Source: Orrella sp037026685 (GTDB lineage Bacteria > Pseudomonadota > Gammaproteobacteria > Burkholderiales > Burkholderiaceae_B). From it: a stretch of DNA of 64,000 nt. The position numbers and the translations under genes were made by a program. Under the pieces are notes generated by a model. That model was not told where the DNA came from, did no database searches, and saw nothing but the letters and a program-made list of their open reading frames with translations. The stretch spans positions 62,001 through 126,000 of the forward strand of contig NZ_JBANET010000012.1 of assembly GCF_037026685.1 (NCBI RefSeq), given 5' to 3'. This document shows, piece by piece, positions 8,104 to 15,936 of this stretch (position 1 is its first letter; each line of letters begins with the position of its first letter).

Positions 8104-8866
8104 CCGGCCCACCCGCCGGCAAATCCGCTTTCGCCACGAGCTGCTGGCCTTCCTGCGCGACGTGCGCCGGCCGCGCCTGTCGCCGCGCCAGGGCCGCAGC
8201 CGACAGGGCTCGGGCCTGGCTGCCGACTGGCAGCGCCAGGTGCCGTTCACGCGCCTGCTGGCCTGGGCCGGCTTCCTGTGGCTGGTCAACATGTTCGCCC
8301 TCGGTCCGCTGGCCGTGGCCGCCGCCGGTTCGGGCGGGGCCTCGCACCGCATGGACATCGACAACATTCCCTGGCTGGCCGCGCTGCTGTGGGCGCCGGT
8401 GGTCGAAGAAATGCTGTTTCGGCATGGCCTGCGCAGACCGGTGCAGATGCTCTGGACAGTGCCGCTGGTGGGCGTGGCGCTGTTCTACGGCCCGGCGCTG
8501 TGGACCGGCGCGCTGGTGGCGCTGGCCATCGCCCTGGCGCTGTGGCAGGCGGGCCGCCGTCCCGCGCCGCTGCGCTGCTGGCGGCCGGCCCTGCGCCGCT
8601 ACGTGCGCGCCTTTCCCTATGTCTTTCACCTGGCCACGCTGGCCTTCGCCGGCCTGCACCTGGCCAATTTCTCGCTGAACGCCATGCCGTTCTGGCTGAT
8701 GCCGCTGCTGGTGCTGCCGCAATGGCTGACCGGCCTGGTGCTGGGCTGGCTGCGCGTGCGCACGGGCATCCTGGACGCCATGCTGCTGCACGGTATTTTT
8801 AACGCCGGTCCCTTGCTGCTGGTATTTTTGATCGTTACGCTGGCGCCAGATATGGCTAATCTGTAG
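8084..8866 (+). CDS. CPBP-family intramembrane protease-like protein
   Basis: 260-aa protein with about six hydrophobic helices. The ABI/CAAX-protease signature is present: EEMLFR (paired Glu and Arg), then a His in FAGLHLANF and a final His in LLHGIFN. Bacterial CPBP proteins cleave prenylated or other membrane substrates, or act in bacteriocin immunity; which applies here is unknown. The ATG at 8084 overlaps the end of pth by 20 bases, implying co-translation. The N-terminal 45 residues are basic and cytosolic. Confidence 0.75.
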   Translation: MQTIPPDRPTRRQIRFRHELLAFLRDVRRPRLSPRQGRSRQGSGLAADWQRQVPFTRLLAWAGFLWLVNMFALGPLAVAAAGSGGASHRMDIDNIPWLAALLWAPVVEEMLFRHGLRRPVQMLWTVPLVGVALFYGPALWTGALVALAIALALWQAGRRPAPLRCWRPALRRYVRAFPYVFHLATLAFAGLHLANFSLNAMPFWLMPLLVLPQWLTGLVLGWLRVRTGILDAMLLHGIFNAGPLLLVFLIVTLAPDMANL

Positions 8867-8916
8867 GGCGCCCACGCCCGCGCCCGCGCGGGAGCCGCCA
8901 CCCCAAGGAGCCAGTC

Positions 8917-9366
8917 ATGCCCAGCACCATCCGTCTTCACCGCGTCCTGAGCGCGCCGCCCGAGCGCGTCTACCGCGCCTTCCTCGACCCCGACGCCATG
9001 GCCAAGTGGCTGCCTCCGCAGGGCTTCACGTGCAAGGTGCACCACCTGGATGCCCGTGTCGGCGGCGCCTACAAGATGTCGTTCACCAACTTCGGCACGG
9101 GCAAAAGCCATGCCTTCGGCGGCGAGTATCTCGAATTGCAGCCGGCCGAGCGCATCCGCTATACCGACGTATTCGACGATCCGAACCTGCCGGGGGAAAT
9201 GCGCACCACCGTCGCCCTGCGGCAAGTCGCCTGCGGCACCGAATTGCACATTACCCAGGAAGGCGTCCCGGACGTCATCCCGGCCGAATCCTGCTACCTG
9301 GGCTGGCAGCAATCCCTGGCGCAGCTGGCGGCGCTGGTCGAACCCGAGATTCCCGACGCGCCGTAA
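8917..9366 (+). CDS. SRPBCC / AHSA1-like START-fold protein
   Basis: 149-aa protein of the activator-of-Hsp90-ATPase-like family: N-terminal RVLSAPPERVYRAFLDPDAMAKWLPP, central VGGAYKMSFTNFGTG, C-terminal helix GWQQSLAQLAALVEPEI. Such proteins bind hydrophobic ligands in a deep cavity. A good ribosome-binding site (AAGGAG) precedes the ATG. A DNA-binding protein starts 21 bases after its stop; similar proteins are often paired with ArsR-type repressors, but the neighbour here is of another type. Confidence 0.8.
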   Translation: MPSTIRLHRVLSAPPERVYRAFLDPDAMAKWLPPQGFTCKVHHLDARVGGAYKMSFTNFGTGKSHAFGGEYLELQPAERIRYTDVFDDPNLPGEMRTTVALRQVACGTELHITQEGVPDVIPAESCYLGWQQSLAQLAALVEPEIPDAP

Positions 9367-9387
9367 GGCCGCGTCCGCCTGGCCTCG

Positions 9388-10608
9388 ATGGATGCCCCGC
9401 TGGCCGCGGCGGCCCGGGCGCTGGCCGCCGGCGATCCGCTGGCCGCGCTGAACCACGTCGCCTTGCGCGGCGACGCCGCGGCGCTCGCGCTACGCGGCAT
9501 CGCCATGGCGCAGCTGGGCGAGCTGGCGCGCGCCCGGGCGCTGCTGCGCCAAGCCGCCCGGGCGTTCGGCGCCAGGCAGGCCGTGGCGCGCGCCCGTTGC
9601 GTCGTGGCGCAGGCCGAGATCGCCCTGGCCGCGCGCGAGCTGTCGTGGCCCGAGCCGGCCCTGGCCGCGGCACGGGCCACGCTGCAGGCGCACGGCGACC
9701 ACCCGAACGCCGCGCACGCGGGCCAGGTCCAGGCGCGGCGCCTGCTGTTGCTCGGCCAGCTGGATGGGGCCGAGCGTGTCCTGGCGGGCATGGATCCGCG
9801 CTCCCTGTCCCCCGCATTGCTGGCCGTCCATGAGCTGGTGCGCGCCGGCATCGCCCTGCGCCGCTTGCAAGCGGCACCGGCGCGTCAGGCGCTTGCCCGG
9901 GCGCAGGCCGCCGCCCGCCAGGCCGGCATCCCGGCCTTGGCGGCCGAGGTGCGCAGCGCAAGCCAGGTTCTGCGCGCGCCGATGGCGCGCCGCATCCGGC
10001 ACGGCCAGGCGCAGCCGCTGCGGCTGCCGCAAGTGCAGGCCCTGCTGGCCTCGGATGCGCTGGTGGTGGACGAGTGCCGCCATGCGGTGCGCCAGGGCGG
10101 CACGGCGATCGCGCTGGCCAGCAGGCCGGTGCTGTTCGGGCTGGCGCGCCTGCTGGGCGAGGCCTGGCCCGGGGAAGTGCCCCGGGACCAGCTCGTCGCG
10201 GGGGTTTTTCGCACCCGGCAGGCCGACGAATCCCATCGCGTGCGGCTGCGCGTGGAGATCGGGCGCTTGCGCAAGCTGTTGCGGCCGCTGGCCGAGGTCC
10301 GCGCCACCGGGCAGGGTTTTGCGCTGGTTCCCGTGCCGGCCCGCGAGGTGGTGGTGCTTGCCCAGCCGGCCGCGGGCCGGCACGGCGCGGTGCTGGCCCT
10401 GCTGGCCGATGGCGCCGCCTGGTCGAGCTCGGCCCTGGCGCTGGGCCTGGGGACCAGCCAGCGCGCGGTGCAGCGCGCGCTCGAGTCGCTGGCCGCGGCC
10501 GGCAAGGTGCAAGCCTGCGGGCAAGGCCGCGCGCGCCGCTGGGTGCTTGCACCCGTGCCGGGATTCGCGACAACCTTGTTACTTCCGCAGCCGTTTGCCG
10601 ATGGCTAG
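9388..10608 (+). CDS. Putative transcriptional regulator with two HTH segments
   Basis: 406-aa, Ala/Arg-rich protein. The first 200 residues are all-helical and resemble degenerate TPR repeats. Residues about 215-315 look like an OmpR-type winged helix (ASRPVLFGLARLLGEAWPGEVPRDQLV ... RVRLRVEIGRLRKLL), and residues about 335-395 form a second helix-turn-helix (LALGLGTSQRAVQRALESL). The combination suggests a one-component regulator. It lies between an SRPBCC protein and a beta-propeller protein and may control them; a 12-bp palindrome begins just after its last base. No family name is certain. Confidence 0.6.
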   Translation: MDAPLAAAARALAAGDPLAALNHVALRGDAAALALRGIAMAQLGELARARALLRQAARAFGARQAVARARCVVAQAEIALAARELSWPEPALAAARATLQAHGDHPNAAHAGQVQARRLLLLGQLDGAERVLAGMDPRSLSPALLAVHELVRAGIALRRLQAAPARQALARAQAAARQAGIPALAAEVRSASQVLRAPMARRIRHGQAQPLRLPQVQALLASDALVVDECRHAVRQGGTAIALASRPVLFGLARLLGEAWPGEVPRDQLVAGVFRTRQADESHRVRLRVEIGRLRKLLRPLAEVRATGQGFALVPVPAREVVVLAQPAAGRHGAVLALLADGAAWSSSALALGLGTSQRAVQRALESLAAAGKVQACGQGRARRWVLAPVPGFATTLLLPQPFADG

Positions 10609-10620
10609 GATGACGTCATC
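10609..10620. promoter_or_regulatory. Perfect 12-bp palindrome GATGACGTCATC
   Basis: Located between the stop of the two-HTH regulator and the start of the propeller protein at 10646. Its symmetry and position suggest an operator for the adjacent regulator. Confidence 0.4.
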
Positions 10621-10645
10621 TACCCATGACTTCAGGAGCAGCCGC

Positions 10646-11275
10646 ATGAAATCCTCGCCCGCCCAGATCATCCAGGAATACGGCCCGTTCCCGGGCGTGG
10701 ACGCCGTGCATGGCGTGACCTACGACGGTCGCCAGGTATGGTTCGCCACGGGCGACAAGCTGTGCGCGCTGGACCCGGCCAGCGCCACGGTGCAGCGCTC
10801 GCTGCCGCTTACCGCCAATGCCGGCACCGCCTGCGATGGCGCGCATCTTTTCCAGATCGCCGACGACCGCATCCACAAGATCGATCCGCAAAGCGGCCGC
10901 GTGCTGGCCGCCATCCCCGCCCCCTGCGCGGATTGCTCGGGGCTGGCCTGGGGCGAGGGCGCGCTGTGGGTCGGCGGCTACAAGGGCCGCAATATCTACC
11001 AGGTGGATCCGGAAACAGGGCAGGTGCTGCGCACCCTGGCCTGCGAGCGGTTCGTCACCGGCGTGAGCTGGTTCGGCGCCGAGCTCTGGCACGGCACCTG
11101 GGAAGACGGCCAGAGCGATTTGCGGCAGATCGATCCGCAAACCGGCAAGGTCCTGCAGCGGCTGGAAATGCCGGAAGGCATGGGTGTCTCGGGCCTGGAG
11201 GGCGACGGGCGCGACCGCTTCTACTGCGGCGGGGGCGGCAGCGGCAGGCTGCGGGTGGTGCGCAAGCCGGCGTAA
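10646..11275 (+). CDS. Beta-propeller protein (glutamine cyclotransferase / YncE-like)
   Basis: 209-aa protein composed of repeated blades with the pattern KIDPQSGRVL, QVDPETGQVL, QIDPQTGKVL, as in glutaminyl-cyclotransferase-like and quinoprotein-like propellers. No signal peptide is visible, so it is probably cytoplasmic. The ATG at 10646 has AGGAG nine bases upstream; an upstream ATG (10626 region, MTSSTHD) would add residues without a good ribosome-binding site. The substrate or ligand is unknown. Two cysteines in APCADCSG might bind metal. Confidence 0.6.
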   Translation: MKSSPAQIIQEYGPFPGVDAVHGVTYDGRQVWFATGDKLCALDPASATVQRSLPLTANAGTACDGAHLFQIADDRIHKIDPQSGRVLAAIPAPCADCSGLAWGEGALWVGGYKGRNIYQVDPETGQVLRTLACERFVTGVSWFGAELWHGTWEDGQSDLRQIDPQTGKVLQRLEMPEGMGVSGLEGDGRDRFYCGGGGSGRLRVVRKPA

Positions 11276-11309
11276 GGCAGGGCCGACGGCATGGCCGCCC
11301 GCGCCGGCT

Positions 11310-11339
11310 TTGGATAGGGCCAGACGGCAGGGCTACAAT
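11310..11339 (+). promoter_or_regulatory. Predicted ychF promoter
   Basis: TTGGAT (11310-11315) and TACAAT (11334-11339), spacer 18 bases, 36 bases before the ychF ATG. Confidence 0.5.
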
Positions 11340-11374
11340 CTGCCAGGTTTCTTGGACAGAACAGGCTCAAATCC

Positions 11375-12466
11375 ATGGCTTTGCAATGCGGCATCGTCGG
11401 CCTGCCCAACGTGGGCAAATCGACCCTTTTTAATGCGCTGACCCGCGCCGGCATCGCTGCCGAAAACTACCCCTTCTGCACCATCGAACCCAACGTGGGC
11501 GTGGTCGAGGTGCCCGACCCGCGCCTGCAGCAGCTGGCCCAGATCGTCAAGCCCGAGCGCATCGTGCCGGCCGTGGTCGAGTTCGTGGACATCGCCGGCC
11601 TGGTGGCCGGCGCCAGCCAGGGCGAAGGCCTGGGCAACCAGTTCCTCTCGCACATCCGCGAGACCGATGCCATCGTCAACGTGGTGCGCTGCTTCGAGGA
11701 CCCCAACGTCGTGCACGTGGCCGGCCGGGTCGATCCCATCGCCGACATCGAGGTCATCGCCACCGAGCTGGCGCTGGCCGACCTGCAGACCATCGAGAAG
11801 GCCATCCACCGCCACAGCAAGACCGCGCGCTCGGGCGACAAGGATGCCGCCAAGCTGGTGGCGCTGCTCGAACGCTGCCAGAAGCACCTGGACGGCGGCG
11901 CGCCCATCCGCTCGCTGGGCCTGGACAAGGAAGAGCTGTTCGCGCTTAAGTCCTTCGGCTTCATCACCGCCAAGCCGGCCATGTTCGTGGCCAACGTCAG
12001 CGACGACGGCTTCACCGACAACCCGCTGCTGGACCGGCTGACCGAATACGCGCAGAAGCAGGGCGCCCCGGTGGTGGCCATCTGCGCGGCCATCGAGGCC
12101 GAGATCGCCGAGCTGGGCGACGAGGACCGTGCGGTCTTCCTGGCCGACCTGGGCATGGAAGAACCGGGCCTGGACCGCCTGATCCGCGCCGGCTACCGCC
12201 TGCTGGGCCTGCAGACTTATTTCACCGCGGGGGTGAAGGAAGTGCGGGCCTGGACGGTGCCCATCGGCGCGACCGCGCCGCAGGCGGCCGGCGTGATCCA
12301 TACCGACTTTGAGCGGGGCTTTATTCGCGCCCAGACGATTTCCTTCGATGATTTCATTGCTTGCAAGGGCGAGCAGGGGGCCAAGGAAGCGGGCAAGATG
12401 CGAGCCGAAGGCAAGGAGTACGTGGTGCAGGACGGGGACGTGTTGAATTTTCTGTTCAACGTCTGA
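11375..12466 (+). CDS. ychF: Ribosome-binding ATPase YchF (OLA1 family)
   Basis: Obg-related P-loop protein that prefers ATP and binds ribosomes, implicated in stress responses. G1 motif GLPNVGKSTLFNAL at the N-terminus, G3 DIAGLVAGAS, coiled-coil region and C-terminal TGS domain (TYFTAGVKEVRAWTVPIGATAPQAAGVIHTDFERGFIRA). Length 363 aa is exactly typical. It follows the pth region as in many proteobacteria. Confidence 0.97.
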   Translation: MALQCGIVGLPNVGKSTLFNALTRAGIAAENYPFCTIEPNVGVVEVPDPRLQQLAQIVKPERIVPAVVEFVDIAGLVAGASQGEGLGNQFLSHIRETDAIVNVVRCFEDPNVVHVAGRVDPIADIEVIATELALADLQTIEKAIHRHSKTARSGDKDAAKLVALLERCQKHLDGGAPIRSLGLDKEELFALKSFGFITAKPAMFVANVSDDGFTDNPLLDRLTEYAQKQGAPVVAICAAIEAEIAELGDEDRAVFLADLGMEEPGLDRLIRAGYRLLGLQTYFTAGVKEVRAWTVPIGATAPQAAGVIHTDFERGFIRAQTISFDDFIACKGEQGAKEAGKMRAEGKEYVVQDGDVLNFLFNV

Positions 12467-12646
12467 CGTCCTCTGCGTGGCAGCCAATCCCGTCCAGGCT
12501 GCCGGCAGGGCTTCAGCGCCTTTCGGTCCGCTGTCCCGGCCTGTCTGGGCGGCACTGCCGGCCCGTATTCCTAGGCAAATCGTACCAATCCGGCCCGCGC
12601 GAACGTAGCGCCTGGGTGATGCCGGCGTTATCGCGTGAAGGCAGTC

Positions 12647-12676
12647 TTGTCTAGGGCCGGCGTTTTCCTTTATCAT
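12647..12676 (+). promoter_or_regulatory. Predicted promoter of the ALDH-RidA unit
   Basis: TTGTCT (12647-12652) and TATCAT (12671-12676) with an 18-base spacer. The IclR-type palindrome starts six bases downstream, around the expected transcription start, an ideal place for repression. Confidence 0.45.
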
Positions 12677-12681
12677 AAAAT

Positions 12682-12696
12682 TGGAATCCAATTCCA
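12682..12696. promoter_or_regulatory. IclR-type operator box 1
   Basis: TGGAATCCAATTCCA, a perfect 15-bp palindrome apart from its centre, extended by one more T/A pair outside (12681, 12697). It matches the known IclR consensus form TGGAAATNATTTCCA in length and outer arms. The likely binder is the IclR-type regulator at 19604. Confidence 0.7.
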
Positions 12697-12802
12697 AAAT
12701 ATAGAATTACCTGCAGTATCGCCCATCATCGCAGCCAAAGCAGGGGGCGTAGCGGTACTTGCCCGCGAGCATCATCAAGACACCATCCAAGAGGAAACGA
12801 CC

Positions 12803-14332
12803 ATGACCCACGCCCTTTCCGCCACCTCCGAGGAGGCCCGGCGCCTGCTGACCCAGTTGGACGTTGACGAGGCGCAGTACACCGGCGGGTCCTTGGCCGT
12901 GTGTTCGCCCATCGACGGCCAGCGCATCGCCCAACTGCCCGAGCTGACGGCCGAGCAAGCGCGTGCGCGGGTGGCTGATGCCCGCCAGGCCTTCCTGGCT
13001 TGGCGCAAGGTGCCGGCGCCCAAGCGCGGCGAATTGGTGCGCCTGCTGGGGGAGGAACTGCGTGCGGCAAAGGCGGAACTGGGCCGCCTGGTCTGCATCG
13101 AAACCGGCAAGATCCTCTCCGAGGGCGAGGGCGAAGTGCAGGAGATGATCGACATCTGCGAATTCGCCACCGGCCTGTCGCGCCAGCTCTATGGCTTGAC
13201 CATCGCTACCGAGCGATCCAATCACCGCATGATGGAAACCTGGCATCCGGTCGGCCCGGTGGCGGTCATCTCGGCCTTCAATTTTCCGGTGGCCGTATGG
13301 GCCTGGAATGCGGCGATCGCCTTGGTGTGCGGTAATTCGCTGCTGTGGAAGCCATCCGAGAAGGCGCCGTTGACGGCGCTGGCGACACAGGCACTGCTGC
13401 AACGGGCGCTACGCAAGTTCGGCGCCGCGCCAGACTCTCTTTCCCAGGTGCTGGTCGGCGGGCGGGAAGTCGGGCAGGTGCTGGTCGAAGACCACCGCAT
13501 TCCCGTGGTGTCTGCAACAGGCTCGACCGCGATGGGCCGCAAGGTGGGCCCGAAAGTGGCCGAACGGTTCGGCCGCGCCATTCTGGAGCTCGGCGGCAAC
13601 AATGCCGCCATCATTTGCCCCTCGGCGGACCTGGAACTGGCGTTGCGCGCCATTGCTTTTTCGTCGATGGGCACGGCGGGTCAGCGTTGCACCACGCTTC
13701 GCCGCATCTTTGTGCACGAGACTGTCGCGGATGATCTGCTTGCTCGCCTGAGGCGGGTCTACCAATCGGTAGCGGTGGGCGACCCGCGTGTGAGCGGCAC
13801 GCTCATCGGTCCCCTGCGAGACCAGGCTTCGTTCGACGCCATGCAGCGTTCGCTGGACGCTGCGCGCAGCGCCGCGGGCCAGGTCACTGGCGGCGACAGG
13901 GTGGCGGTGGGCGGGCATGCCCAGGCCTACTACGTACGTCCGGCGCTGGTCGAGATGCCGGAACAGGCCAAGGTCGTCCAGCACGAAACCTTCGCGCCCA
14001 TCCTGTATGTCATGCGCTACACCGACCTGGACGAGGCTATCGCCCTGCAGAACGACGTGCCGCAGGGCCTGTCGTCCTCGATCTTCACGAACGACTTGCG
14101 CGAAGCCGAACGCTTCATGTCGGCCGAGGGTTCGGATTGCGGCATCGCCAACGTCAACATCGGGCCTTCCGGCGCTGAGATCGGCGGCGCCTTCGGCGGC
14201 GAGAAAGAAACCGGCGGAGGCCGCGAGGCGGGTTCGGACAGCTGGAAGGCCTATATGCGCCGTACCACCAATACGGTGAACTATGGCAGCGAGTTGCCGC
14301 TGGCGCAGGGCGTGAAGTTCGACGTCGCCTGA
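12803..14332 (+). CDS. Aldehyde dehydrogenase, ALDH7-like (aminoadipate-semialdehyde type)
   Basis: 509-aa NAD(P)-dependent aldehyde dehydrogenase. Catalytic Cys is at about residue 296 (GTAGQRCTTLRR), general-base Glu at about 262 (LELGGNNAAI), oxyanion Asn at 160 (SAFNFPVAVWAWN) and cofactor Lys at 183 (WKPSEKAP). The AFNFPVAVWAWNAA stretch and GGNN motif are typical of the ALDH7 family, whose characterised members oxidise alpha-aminoadipic semialdehyde / piperideine-6-carboxylate. The real substrate here is unknown because no lysine-catabolic gene is nearby. Start ATG follows AAGAGGAAA. The RidA-like gene comes 48 bases after the stop, probably in the same transcript. Confidence 0.85.
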   Translation: MTHALSATSEEARRLLTQLDVDEAQYTGGSLAVCSPIDGQRIAQLPELTAEQARARVADARQAFLAWRKVPAPKRGELVRLLGEELRAAKAELGRLVCIETGKILSEGEGEVQEMIDICEFATGLSRQLYGLTIATERSNHRMMETWHPVGPVAVISAFNFPVAVWAWNAAIALVCGNSLLWKPSEKAPLTALATQALLQRALRKFGAAPDSLSQVLVGGREVGQVLVEDHRIPVVSATGSTAMGRKVGPKVAERFGRAILELGGNNAAIICPSADLELALRAIAFSSMGTAGQRCTTLRRIFVHETVADDLLARLRRVYQSVAVGDPRVSGTLIGPLRDQASFDAMQRSLDAARSAAGQVTGGDRVAVGGHAQAYYVRPALVEMPEQAKVVQHETFAPILYVMRYTDLDEAIALQNDVPQGLSSSIFTNDLREAERFMSAEGSDCGIANVNIGPSGAEIGGAFGGEKETGGGREAGSDSWKAYMRRTTNTVNYGSELPLAQGVKFDVA

Positions 14333-14380
14333 TTGGCGTGCTTGCAAGCCCCGCCCCATGGTCCGATCAAGGAAACAGAC

Positions 14381-14731
14381 ATGGACGAGATCCAATACCT
14401 GGATAGCAGCCACCGCTACAGCAAGGCGGTGATCCACGGCAACACGGTATACCTGGCCGGCCAGGTGGCCGACGATCCCGGCGCGCCGGTGCAGGAGCAG
14501 ATGCGCCAGATCCTGGCTCAGATCGATGCCTTGCTGGCCCGATGCGGCACGGACAAGTCGAAGGTGCTGTCGGCCAACGTGCTGCTCAAGGACATGCGCG
14601 ATCTGGCCGCCATCAACCCGGTCTGGGACGAATGGGTAGTGCCTGGCCGGGCGCCTGCCCGCACGCCGTCCGAGGCGCGGCTGGCCTTGCCGGGTTATCT
14701 GGTGGAAGTGCAGGTCACGGCCGCTCGCTAA
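14381..14731 (+). CDS. RidA / YjgF / UK114-family protein
   Basis: 116-aa protein of the Rid family, members of which hydrolyse reactive enamine/imine intermediates of amino-acid metabolism. The core (YSKAVIHGNTVYLAGQVADDP ... LARCGTDKSKVLSANVLLKDMRD) and the active-site Arg in APARTPSEARL are present; the sequence departs from archetypal RidA, so it belongs to a divergent subgroup. Pairing with an ALDH7-type dehydrogenase suggests a pathway that passes through an imine or enamine on the way to an aldehyde. Start is the ATG preceded by AAGGAAACAG. Confidence 0.85.
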   Translation: MDEIQYLDSSHRYSKAVIHGNTVYLAGQVADDPGAPVQEQMRQILAQIDALLARCGTDKSKVLSANVLLKDMRDLAAINPVWDEWVVPGRAPARTPSEARLALPGYLVEVQVTAAR

Positions 14732-14758
14732 GGCGTTTATGTCCAGGCGGATTTCGCC

Positions 14759-14788
14759 TTGACAGTCTTGAAAACCCAAACCTATGAT
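14759..14788 (+). promoter_or_regulatory. Predicted promoter of the Bug-LVIVD-CobW unit
   Basis: TTGACA (14759-14764) and TATGAT (14783-14788), spacer 18 bases: close to consensus. It shows that the second half of the cluster has its own promoter. A half-site GATTCC overlaps the -10 element. Confidence 0.65.
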
Positions 14789-14807
14789 TCCTCATCAACA
14801 TAAAAAT

Positions 14808-14822
14808 TGGAATTCGATTCCA
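14808..14822. promoter_or_regulatory. IclR-type operator box 2
   Basis: TGGAATTCGATTCCA, again the 15-bp IclR-type palindrome, 20 bases downstream of the -10 element. A further half-site in direct proximity, ATGGAATCAT (14827-14836), may allow binding of two dimers. Confidence 0.7.
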
Positions 14823-14950
14823 TAAAATGGAATCATAACCAAGGCGATCGGTATCGGGCAGTTCCGGCGCCGTTGTGCCGCTCCGGCAGAAATGGGGCGA
14901 TATCGCGGGCCGGCCGCCCGGGCATCGGCTGCCGGATCTAGGGGAATGGT

Positions 14951-15907
14951 ATGAAGAAGCTCTTTGTGACGGCGCTGTTCGCCGTTCTGCCCACCCTTGT
15001 GGCTGCCCAGCAGCCGCCCAAGGGCGCCATGACCATCGTGAACCCGTTCACGGTCAGCGGCCTGACGGACCTGGTGGCCCGCATGGTTGCCGAAAAATCC
15101 CACGCCAGGTTTCCCAATGGCGTTGCAGTGGTAAGCCGGCCGGGCGCGGGAGGCACCATCGGTATTACTTCCGTGGTGACTGCCCGGCCGGACGGAACGA
15201 CCATCGGCTTTACGCCAACCGGCGCGGTGGTCGACGCGCCGCAAATGATGAGCGGCCTGATGTACCAGACGCCCGATGACATAGCGCCCATCATCAACGT
15301 GTTCTCTTCGTACCAGATGCTGGCGGTGCGCGGCGATGCGCCGTGGAAGACCCCGCAGCAGTTCATCGAGGCGGTCAGGCAATCGCCCGGCAAGTACAGC
15401 ATGGGCCATACGGGAACCGGCACCGCCTCGCACCTGAACATGGCGCAACTGGTGCAGGCCGCCGAACTGGACCTGCTGGAAGTGCCCTACAAGGGTTGGG
15501 CCCAAAGCAGCATCGCCTTGCTCGGCGGGCAGGTCGATGCCATCGTGATCAATGCCGGCGAAGGCCGGGCGCTGATCGACGATGGCCGCATGCGCATCCT
15601 GGCTGTATTCCAGTCCGAGCGGGTGCCTTTTCATCCGGATGTGCCTACCTTCAAGGAAGCCGGCCATGACGTGGGTATCGGACTGAAGTTCTTCTTCTTC
15701 GGTCCGCGCAACATGGATGCCGGCGTCAAGCAATACATCCACGATGCCTTCAAGGAAGCGATGCAGCACGAGGAGTTCAGGCAGTTCCTTGCTTCGCGCG
15801 AGGTGGAGCTCGACTACATGGACGGGGAGCAGACCAAGAAGATGCTTTGGTCCGAATTCAAGCAGCACACCGCCCTGCTGGCTTCGCTGGGCCTGCTTGC
15901 GAAGTGA
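14951..15907 (+). CDS. Bug/TctC-family tripartite tricarboxylate transporter binding protein
   Basis: 318-aa periplasmic solute receptor: signal peptide MKKLFVTALFAVLPTLVAAQ, then the Bug fold with ITIVNPF-like beta 1, SRPGAGGTIG (ligand-binding loop), VPYKGWAQSSIALLGGQVDA and the C-terminal domain. Family members bind carboxylates, amino acids or aromatic acids and work with TctAB-type membrane components or as stand-alone sensors. No TctA or TctB gene is present here, the usual situation for the many orphan Bug receptors of Bordetella. It heads the second transcription unit; AGGGGA precedes the ATG. Confidence 0.9.
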   Translation: MKKLFVTALFAVLPTLVAAQQPPKGAMTIVNPFTVSGLTDLVARMVAEKSHARFPNGVAVVSRPGAGGTIGITSVVTARPDGTTIGFTPTGAVVDAPQMMSGLMYQTPDDIAPIINVFSSYQMLAVRGDAPWKTPQQFIEAVRQSPGKYSMGHTGTGTASHLNMAQLVQAAELDLLEVPYKGWAQSSIALLGGQVDAIVINAGEGRALIDDGRMRILAVFQSERVPFHPDVPTFKEAGHDVGIGLKFFFFGPRNMDAGVKQYIHDAFKEAMQHEEFRQFLASREVELDYMDGEQTKKMLWSEFKQHTALLASLGLLAK

Positions 15908-15936
15908 CGGATACGTTTATTCTGGAGACATGATTC

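Larger units (their letters stand above)
12467..12802. other. Intergenic region between ychF and the aldehyde dehydrogenase
   Basis: 336 bases without a gene. The first 170 bases show nothing recognisable beyond GC-rich sequence. The element GCCGGCGTT occurs twice (near 12620 and 12656). The right third is markedly AT-rich and holds the predicted promoter and IclR box described separately. Confidence 0.7.
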
